Shown: in pieces, positions 25,701 through 36,020 of the stretch | How positions within the stretch are numbered: position 1 is the stretch's first letter | Layout: the number at the start of each line of letters is the position of its first letter | Assembly: GCF_963422355.1 (NCBI RefSeq) | Contig: NC_085104.1 | Coordinates: forward strand, 4,734,106-4,798,105 | Length of the DNA: 64,000 nt | Origin: Corticium candelabrum | Taxonomy: Eukaryota; Porifera; Homoscleromorpha; Homosclerophorida; Plakinidae | Direction: 5' to 3' | Notes under the pieces: model-generated | What the model saw: only the letters and a program-made list of their open reading frames with translations | Database searches by the model: none | What the model was told of the DNA's origin: nothing | Translations under genes and position numbers: made by a program

Positions 25701-28700
25701 GTCAATACTAAAATGATTTCAGAAGTACTTATCAAAAGCAATGCTAAATGGTAGTCTAACAGCGTAAGATTGTTTTACCTAGATCAACATATCATTTGTA
25801 AATGCCATGAGATCTCTTGAACAAGGAAGAGACGTCTGCCGTGTTTGCAGCGATATCTTGGTGGACGGCATAAAACCACAACTCTTTGATTCTTTGGCAG
25901 ACCGCTAGCTAGTCTAACCGCTTGACTGGCGAGACTACCGCTTGACCAGTTGTCAAAGGTGATGGTCTAGCGATGCTGCTGTGCATGTCTTGTCACCACA
26001 GGCTTGAAAATATAGAAGAACTGAAGCTGAAACTAAAAGTAAGATGTGTGCTTGCACCAGAGTCTTCATCACGGCTCTGGCGTGCACTTAGCTGCCCACG
26101 AGGATTTCACACGTGTGCAATCAGTGTTAGTGCACTTAGCACAACCAATTACTGCTAAACCAATCAGAATTTACAATCGACATTCCAGTTGTAAGGAGCT
26201 GATTGACTTAGAAGGCTATTTCTAAAATCATTTTAGTATTGACTTGGTCCAGACTAGAGTTTGCACGCTTTGTGCGCTCTCTGGTCTGGAAGTTCGAGGC
26301 TAACCGCTTGCCTCCTTTATCCTTTTGCTAGTGTTCATGTGTGACAGACTACGTATGACAGCTGTTTTTACGACGCACCAAAGGGGCCCTGTCATAAAAA
26401 CTAGACTCAACTGTAACTTCACGTTGCAGTTCTTGTCACTTCCATCAGCGCATGTGGCCATTGCTTTTTGCCGCAAATGTACATTAGCACTCGTCTCTGA
26501 AATGTTGCGTTAACACAAATCTCCGAAATGTCTCTCTAGAGGAGCACTTTACTGGTCTGACTCCACCCTTGGCCGCTAATTGTTTCTAGTAGTCTTTAGG
26601 GGAGCGTTCAATTGGGCTCCTCCAGCCTCTTCCAGAAGAGTCTGGAAGACATGCCTCTTTCCCAACCTCTACCGGTGCAGGAGCTGGTAGGGGCTGGAAG
26701 AGGGGCGTGCTCTTCCAATAAGCAGAAGAGTCTGTAGAGTTGGCTCTTTTGACTATAGCGGCAGAACTGTAGAAGTTGGAAGAGGGGTGTGCACACGAAG
26801 CCTCTTCTGGAAGGGGCTGGAATAGCCCAATCAAACGCGCCCAAGTTGAGAACTTTGGCGCTATTTCAGAGCAAACTTGATAGCTGAGTATTATGATAAG
26901 GCCAAAAAACAAAATCGACTTGGTGGTTTTTCAAACAACGTCCAATAGGTGTAGGTTTCATTTTACCACTTTGTGTAGACTTTGATATTTGCTTAGGCAG
27001 AAGTAAAATGTGCTTTTGCATCACTGACTCACCCTCAATCTACGGCAAAATGCACACATACGGTGATGGGTTGGCTATAGAACGAAGGTATTTGGTGTCA
27101 CGTGATTATGTGTGGTAACGCACGTTTGTGTTTTTTGCATCACTCAAGCTCTTTCAAACTGTAGTATGGCCTCCATTTGTAGAAAGAAACATGGAGAAAA
27201 GTGGGAAAGACCGAGCGATTGCAATTCGCTCAAGACGATCATGTGGAGTTTACAGCGTACGAATGACTGAGTCGCTTATAAACTGTAACTAAAACTAGAC
27301 CAAAACAATGCGTTGCACAACACAGCAAGCATTTGGTCTGCAGCCCAAGGCCTTAATGTACGTTAATATCCACTGCACATGTGTCAATTGGTGAAGTGTT
27401 CATTTAAGTTTGCCAATATCTTTAATAATTTTGTCAAGGACACCTGACTTCAATGTTTCATGAGGAGGAGAACCTTTTTTTAACCACTACTTGTCTTGTC
27501 TCTCTTCCTCAGAAAGTTGCTGGTGGGCACATTCTAGAAAGTGGTTTGCACTAGCCCAAGTGTGTACGTCAGAAATGTGATGAAGCATAGACATCCATTT
27601 TTCTTTCAAGATTTCTCTGTTACCATGGCAAGATGAAACACACCACCACAAACGATTGCAAATTGATGGTATCCATGGAAGGAGGCTCTGACAAGCTTTG
27701 CTTTCCCTGTTTGGCGAGCTTCTTAGAAACTCCTTTAGAGACATGCCATATTATCATACTGATGTTCAACTGATGGATAGTTTTTTGCATAAAGCTAGTG
27801 ATTTGTGGATGTCTGTAGCTAATTGATGTATTGAGAGACCTTCATTCAACAAATATTGAAGTTGAAGTGACTTTTAAAGTCCTGTCTTTTCCATAGCAAC
27901 AGAGTCAGCAACTGCACCCACCTGAACCAACTGAAAGTATCTTCTCTGTATTTTGGTCTATAATGATGTATGTTCCATATTTAGCTGAATACTCTGGACT
28001 ATCGCATCTTCCATCCCCAAAAATCGAAAGTGGTCCACTTACAGACTTTAAAATTTCTTGTTGATGTTTCTTCCAGGCATCTCCAGAAAACAATAGCTGC
28101 AGAGACCATCAGGTTGCCATCAGGCATTTCTGCAATGGATGGTTGTGATCTCCATTGCCTTTCGTGTTCTTTGGAACAGATGATGTTCACTGTTAAATGT
28201 GTACCTGTGCAGAACTGAGTGTGGGTAACGACAGGTGAGCCACAGGCTGGACAAAACTAAAACAGTTCTTGAAGGCAGTCATTAAAAAACAATAAATTTT
28301 GAAACATCATTAGAATTGGTCCTTTCAGTTGAAAGAGTTAAGTCGTCAAGCTCATGCAGAATCAATGACATCAGACAGGCTTTGATTAGAATTACTAGTA
28401 TGAACACTGAATGATGGATCAAAGTTCCTGTCTAGAACAGTTTCTACTTCTTCTGATGCTTCACTTTTTTGACTAGCTGGAAGAACTTCTTGGCTATCAT
28501 TCGTGATTGCAAGCTGACTTTGACTGACATCAAATTTGACTTCCGTTATATCTGCTGTTACTGCCCTGACTGGTGATGATGTGTCTATGCAGTAACAATG
28601 GTCCTCAACTATTCCCAGAATGTCATCCAGGTCATACTCTGTTCCTACCTCACGAGCAGACTTAGGAACATCAGCACAAAAATAGTCTCTTGAGGTGCTT

Positions 28701-31700
28701 CTACTTCTTCATTATCTTCCTTTGCCTTTTGCTGGATGTTCCCAAGAGAATCTCTTTAACCGCCTAGCACATGGTCATTTACTGCTTTAGTCTATTTACT
28801 AGAATTAAAACGTTGGAGTGGATTATACTCTACCAAAATAGAATAGTACTTGGTTTAAATGCTAACTAAGCACAGTGTGTAACAGTATACAGGAATGTTT
28901 GCATGTTCAATTAAACTTTAGCGGTACTACTGTAATGTGTAATGTTGTTGCCCTGGCTTGTTACAATAACAGAGTGTTGTGTTCAGATCTAGACTCTTTG
29001 TGTAGGTACAGTATATACTTTCTGTTTACATCTTGTGGACATATAGGCATAATGCAATGTGTTACAATATGTTACGTGTTGGTACACTACCCGATGTACA
29101 TGTTTAATAAGGCGAGGCATGGCCATTATGAAAACTAGAAGAAACAAATTACGGAGCTTACAGCTCTTTGTGTTTGCTTTGTGCTTTGTGCTCCATGAAA
29201 GAGAAGATTGTAGGCAACACGTCTGGCTTGAGACGTCTCACAGTATTTGTTCCGATTAGCTTAGCTTTTAGGTCACGTTTGAAACATTCTGGAGTAAAGT
29301 GCTCAGAACAAACACGGCTGTGCTTGGATATGGGTGGGTCTTTCAAACTCAACTTGACAAGCCATTGCTTAAAAAGATCTGGCTTCTTGAGCAGTAGAGT
29401 AAAGAAACTCACCCCTCGCTTGATGTCAGTGTTTTTGTTACAGCAACCAAAGGCTATACAGTGTACCATCTCAAGCACATGTGCTGAGGTAACTCCCCCT
29501 ATACTGCACATGAAGCCCAATGAACTCATGATGTCATAATTTAAATTGGTGGCACACTAACAGTTACGCCCCCTACTTTACAGGCTTCTACTGGCAATCA
29601 GAGAAGGGTGAGCTCTGTAAATCATTGATAGATGGATCACTCACACTGGTACCTTTCATCTGAACCTTACATACAAAATTGTGGAACTTCTCCTTTAAGT
29701 GACATGCCAGGTGACTAGTCACCTTCAAGTTTGTTATAACAATGGAATGATCTCAAGTTACACTGAATTAGAAAATAACAAAATGGCAGCTGTGGCCTGC
29801 TTTCGTGTAACATATGTTCTTTAATTATGTAATTTGATCTCCTACAGGTCATATTGCCTTTAATAAATTATCAACATAAGCAAAACCTACGTCAGTGCTA
29901 TCCAACAGTAAAACACCTCGATTACAACCACAGTCAGTCACTCGGTTACTGCCTGTGTCAGAAGTTTCTGATGAAGTAGACAGTGTGACACTGGTTTGAT
30001 TTATGTCAATGTCAGATAAACAATTCTGCCAGTCATCCCAGTCAGCTAATGTACAGCAGTCAGTGCTGAAATGAGCATGTTCATGTTCCTCAGAAGCTAT
30101 TGGTCTCTTTCTCTGTCTATACGGCTTGCGGATACCTTGATTGGGACTTCCAGTTGTGTTACATGCAGCCAGCCACAATTCTATGGCAGCATCATCTTTA
30201 AATTCCCCAAATGATGTCTATTCCTCTCAAGTGTTCATAATGTCTGTCAGAGTGGTTGTCTTCAATCTTGTTCGTGTATTTTTTGACTTCCTTCAACAAG
30301 GAAAACATTCTTTCCACTTGTGTAGAAGCAAAAGTAAGACTAAATATGAATTGGCAGAGATTAAAGCATTAGGCCACGTTTTATGATCAAGATAGCAATG
30401 GAGATGGTACCAAACGAATTGATAAGACTGCTTACTGATGTTGAGGCATGCCCTAAATATACTGGACAATATCTTCAATTTCATCATGAAGGTCAAGAAC
30501 ACTAACACCTTTAGCTTCCAAAGGCACCACAAACTGAGCACTGATTGCTTCTACAGCATGTTTGATACCGTCAACAACAATATCAGCCATGTCTTGATCC
30601 ATACCAGGTTTCAATTGCCATGTCTGAGTGTCAAGAAACACTATAATAAGGTGGAGTAACTGGTTGTCACACCAGTTGAGTCGATCCCTCATGCTGGTCT
30701 TTAGATGCAATAGATCCCCCTTGACCGCAGCATCTGAACAGTTTGCTACCATACTCCTTGGTACACCGTATCTCCTTTGTCTTCTTGGATGCGACTGAGA
30801 AGAAGTTTGACAGTTGACCATTCACGAGGCTCCTGTTCACCAAGAAGTTTAACTTAAGTGATTTGTTGACTTTAAGTAGGTTCTTCAGACCACTAACAAT
30901 GCTTACTCCATCATCTTGAAGAGATAAACTTAGCAGATGAGCATAGCTGCAGGTTGCAGTAAGTCTATGCACATTGCTGTTTCAACTAAAGTCCTGCCAG
31001 TCTTCATCTTGTTGACGTATCCCTTAACATGTGCTCTGTCTTTACTCTTAGACCATTTATCCTCTGCAAGGGCTGACAGATGGTTGACATATGCTTTATA
31101 CCTGTCAAGAAACCTTGAAGAGCTCTTCTCTTGTGGGTTATCCATTGAGTTCCTGAAGAATGGATAGGCACATTTCTGCCCATAGGAAAATAATATACTT
31201 CTGTCACCTTACAATGTCAAGTAGGTCACGAGTCTTCTTAGAAGACTTGGAGTACAGATAATATAGCCAAACAATAGCTCCATTATGTCTTTGATTAACT
31301 GGCTGCTCAGTGCATCTTTGCAAGCCAGTTCAAGTTTGTGTGCAAAAACACCACTGCCACATCAACCACGGTAGTTGAGTTTGCAGTTTACCCTTCATAC
31401 TGTTGACTTCAGAGATGTTCACCGGCCGATGCTCTGTCAGTACCAACTCCTACCATAATTACTTCATCAGCAAGAACCTCAGTGTTCTCCCCAGAAATCT
31501 TAAAAGGCAGAGTGAGACACTGCGTGAAGTGGGTGTTTCCCCAGTGTCATGCCCCATGCTGGTTAAAACTATGTATTTTACAGATCAATGAGGCTTTTCT
31601 CTGTACAGATATGGCTTCATCAAATGCTCTAGAAATTCCACCATCCTTGCTCAACAGTGCATGGGTTGCTTCTCTAAAGACAGCCGATTCATGGCACAAT

Positions 31701-34700
31701 TGAGTTTCTTTCATGCTCTAGCAGAGTGAGCATTTTGCATGGGATATCAATCCAAATATATATCTTAGAGGCCTTGTTTTCTGCCAAACTAACCAGAAGC
31801 CATGGGAAATCATTTTGAAAATCATTTAGCCACTGGCAATTTAACTCCAGTCATCCTGTGCTTGGAAGATCTGCTGAGCGCATTATCAGTTGCCGCTCGT
31901 TTTCTTTCAACAATGCAGGTGTTGTTATATCTTTGACAGCGTTGCTTGTGAAGAAAGACTGAATAGTTCTCTGCGATGCCGACATTCTTCATGTAAACTT
32001 CGCTGACATGTACATACTTGCACATGAACACCAACTGTGAAAGCGTGGTAAATGGCTGCATGTGTGGTAAATGAATAGCTGCATGCGTGGTAAATGGCTG
32101 TATATGTGTGGATGTAAAGTGTTAGTGTTCCGCATAATGAGATGCAACCCACGGTCTTAGTTAATTAATATATGCCTACTCCAAGGTCCTCAGGTCTTGG
32201 CATCTGGATGATCTAAATGACCTAAACTTAACTACTGTAAACCAAGAAATTTCTTGGCAATTTATGTTTGACAATTTTGGTATGAGGCACTGAAAATTAA
32301 TCTTTACCTAAATTTTGTGGTAAGAAGCCAGCAGCAATGTCTGGGAATACGGTATTGTCATATACAGGACTTTATGCTCTAAGTAAGTTTACCTCGCCAT
32401 ACTTTCACACAGTCAGAGGCTGAGCCGTATTGCTGATACTGTAAATGATTTCTTTTGCTCTTGTTTGTGGCAGTCTCACACATAGAAGTATCAATCTCAT
32501 GCATTTGCTTGCCGCCGCTTTAGTTTCCGTCTTCTCAATGTTGGGGTCTGGAAGGCCGACAGTTCTTGGTATTGGTATAACTTGCCTCTTAGAGTTGGAT
32601 TTGCCTTTCCTAGCCATTTCAGAAGGCTTGTCATTCTGCACACTTGCTAGATCTGGGCAATTCAACAACACACGCTTGTAATACGTATAGTAGCATGCGC
32701 TCTCCTACTAGTAACGTCAAACTTGTGATGTCTGCAAATTATCTACTACTAGTAGTACAGGAACTGCTGTGATGTACACACCAGCTGTGATAAGCACAAT
32801 TGTGTAATGATTATGTCTATATGCTTAAACTGCTAAATCAATCATCAAGTCAAGATAGAAAATCTTCTGCCAGTTACACTCACCTCTCATGCGCTTGTTT
32901 TCAATAATCTAATGGTTGTACCAAAGTTGTTAGAGACATGGTTGTATGGTTGTAGTAGACGGACTTGTAGGGAGATGTGGCATACATATGGCAGATGGCA
33001 CAGCTAGTACATATGGCAGACAGTTGTAATATCCGAGAACCTCTTTGTTTACATTGCGAGGGTAATCCCAGGCATTGCTGCCAGTCAGTTCTGGCTGTGA
33101 ATGTAATATACTGTGTTTCTTCAATGACTATGTGCCTTGAGCCACGTATTTTACATGTTTAAATTGCTTTTTGTCAATATTTTACAAACTATGGAATCCC
33201 CTCTGTTAGAATTCACATTTCAAGATACTATCAACATTTGCAGACAGCCTCAAAGCAATATTTTAGTGTTGCGTAAATTAACTATAATCAGATACTTTTT
33301 GCTATATTTCAGAGTTGATTGTGAAGTTGAAAGGTGCACGCTCAAAGAATGGCATAGTTGAATCAGTTGGACAGATACTACTTGAATGGGTATGTGATAT
33401 GTGAAATAATACAATCACTAAGTTTTAGAGCCAACATTGTGTAGTTGCCGTGCAATTTACGATTTACGTTTTACCGAGTTGATGTTGTGTAGTTACCTAA
33501 ACTTCGTGGTGTGATGAGCTACTATACAAACTTGGGTCGAGCAAAGTCATTGTATGATTACAAGAAACGAACAGACCCTGCTTTTGTTGACTTTCTTGAT
33601 GTCAGTAAGCATCATATTATGACCAGATAGTCTATATAGTAATCTATTTTTTGTTGTTAGAGGTGTCGACTGTCATCATTCAGCCATAGACTTGAAGTAT
33701 GGGATTTTCTTGGTATGATATATGTATACATTGTGTGCATTCACATCAGCATGACGATGATCAAGTGACTTGATAGATGCTCCTCGATCATTACTGATGA
33801 AGTATCCACTTCTAATTGGTGAAATCATGAACAGGGTTAGAAGTTTATTGTTTTTTTTAAAGGGACACACTGTAGATGCTCTTTGTTCTCATGCCCACTT
33901 GAGTTCCCGGTATGAATAATAATGTATACAGCATAATACCAAAATTCAAATTCTTGATAAAGAAATGTTTCACAACAGTATTGAAAGGAAGTGATACCCT
34001 ACACTAAACTGTACATTCTCAGAAGACTGGGCATGTAGCATAGATGTCCTCCCAAATATGTCTTCAAAACGGTGTTCTTTCATGCACTTGATCGAGAGTG
34101 CATCCAACGGAAAGTTGACTTCTGTACATCAGCAGTATCAGAAGTACAGCATTAGAACTGGAAGGAACATGGTAGTCTTCTGGAAGTTGGGATTGTCTTA
34201 TACTCAGTTAATGTTTTATGTTTTCTACTAAGCCTCTTTGCAGTAGTGTGGTATTTCCTGCACTCTTAGGAAGTTGATTCTTTGAAACATATTCCCCATG
34301 ATGCTACGTTTAGACTACAGTTGCACACGATTACTTGTAGCTATAGTATAGTGTACTATGGCATAGTGTACTGGTAGAAACTGTATTTCACTTTTCTGCA
34401 AATTCCAATTCTTGAACTGCTGCCAGAAGCTTTGTGCTCATAGTTTGTTTTTCTTGTCTAGATCTTGCATATTTACTGACTGCTGCTGTTGCACCGGGTG
34501 ATCTATTTTGTCTTACACGACTGCTTACTACTGTAGTAAACAAACATTCAGTTTAGAACCTGTAATCCAATATAAGAACAAAAGAAATGTTCATGACCAT
34601 GTGCATAATATGGAATGTGTCCCTTTAAATATATGTTTAATAGTGTTGGTATTAATTGTCACTTTTTATAGACATCTGCAGATCATCCTGATCTGTACTA

Positions 34701-35944
34701 TCTCAAGGCAGCTGTAAGAGCTCTAGCTTTGTGACTATGTTGATTATAATTGTTTTTTTCTGACAAGCGTGAAAGTGTGCAAGAGTTTGTAGAAGAGGTT
34801 GATCATAAGGCTGGTGAGGCTGAGGTATCTTCTGGTGCATTGCATCACAACTATTTTATGATGCCATTTTCATTGTTGCAGTGTGATGAGATCAAAAAAC
34901 GGCTATATTTTTGTTGCAATGATGATAACAAGGTTATGAGTATGTGCTTGTTCACTCTATTTAAGTTAATTAACTAAAGCCTGTCTGTTCAAAGAGTATG
35001 GAGCCTGTGAGAAATTTACAGAACCTGGATACAGAGCACCTACCTACATTGTTGATTCTTATATCATTCAAAAGCGCGTGATTAGATGGAGCCAGATCTC
35101 TGAACAGAACAACCCCTTCAATCCCGCTTTAATACTCCATTAGCTTCCTGCAAAGTTGCACACGTTTTCTCAGCCTAGATGCTGGAAACAAAGAATAGCA
35201 CGTGTTTGTTGTAGGTAGCCATTATCATTATTTTTGTCATCTAGAAACGCCTTTCCCTGTCTGAAGAGTTTCCAGCACTCTTTTCTACAGCTAACCCTTC
35301 TACCCTTAGTTCTGCAATACCATCTGACATTTGTAGTACAGCCAGAGGTCGTTATTTCAACACCCAATAATCGGACACCCTCACTTTCTGGTACATGTGA
35401 AACCAATTTAGATCGGTCACTTTGTATTTGTTATTGATCATCCAGCAGTCTCCTTAGTCAGACAGAAACCATTGGGACAAATCTGGTTGGAATAACAATG
35501 TCTGACGCACCACCCAATTACAACCTGGAGTAGATGCTGACTGAAGGGTGGGCAGTGGCAATGATTGGTGCTCTTTGAGTACTAAATTACAACAAGGTTT
35601 CACAGAATATTGCAGTCTCCGCCCTAATTGCCTATCTTCTAACCACACTTCAAACAGGTTCTATGCTCTTCGAACAGACTTACTTAGGGTGTCAGTTCCA
35701 GATTGTGTATTTACTGGTATGTGACCATTGATGTGAATAATCTGCAACCACTGCATTGCACACATATTAGTGTAGAATTACTTTAATTAGGTGTAGAAAC
35801 ACTATGAAACAATAGAACTAATGTCATTAGCATTGAGGTCTGGGATTGAGTGTGGCACGGTGCAACTAATGGTTGTACAATACAATCCTTCAATAATTCC
35901 TGACCACACTGAAGTATGCCGATGAGATTAAAGTTTTACTGCAC

Positions 35945-36020
<76 letters not shown>

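Larger units (their letters stand above)
24895..29490 (-). pseudogene. THAP-domain transposase (Kolobok-like), broken by insertions
   Basis: Pieces on the minus strand follow N- to C-terminal order. A THAP zinc finger starts MVHCIAFGCCNKNTD at 29472 and continues to CSEHFTPECF and LKPDVLP (about 29290-29190). A gap with acidic linker-like sequence follows. Then come QWRSQPSIAEMPDGNLMVSAA (about 28155-28095) and IFGDGRCDSPEYSAKYGTY (about 28030-27970), the catalytic-type signature. LPWIPSICNRLWWC...HHISDVHTW lies at about 27680-27560. The C-terminal ALDHNNNVDRSQAAT...FPKAKKQ piece is at 25143-25040. Stops, frameshifts and two MITE insertions separate them. No intact protein can be made. It lies antisense in the large RhoGEF intron. 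Confidence 0.75.
23898..29694. mobile_element. Kolobok-like DNA transposon with two convergent genes (decayed)
   Basis: Long terminal inverted repeats of at least 100 bases are visible: left at 23898-24003, right at about 29523-29632, sharing TTGCCAGTAGAAGCCTGTAAAG and ATCATGAGTTCAT. The right side extends to AGGAGAAGTTCCAC next to TTAA (29695-29698). The left outer part is missing or replaced by the 714-bp MITE. Inside lie a plus-strand P2RX7-like gene at the left and a minus-strand THAP transposase whose end meets it tail to tail near 24.85 kb. Two further MITEs (25649-26302, 26599-26842) sit in the transposase. The Kolobok assignment rests on the TTAA target, the THAP domain and the SPxxSAKYGTY-type core as I know them; it was not tested by search. 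Confidence 0.72.

Noticed and set aside
29168-29539. Plus-strand frame opposite the THAP finger
   Set aside because: The minus frame has the THAP cysteine/histidine pattern; the plus frame resembles nothing.
35170-35406. Minus frame in a RhoGEF intron
   Set aside because: Open by chance as far as can be seen; no domain and no splice partners.
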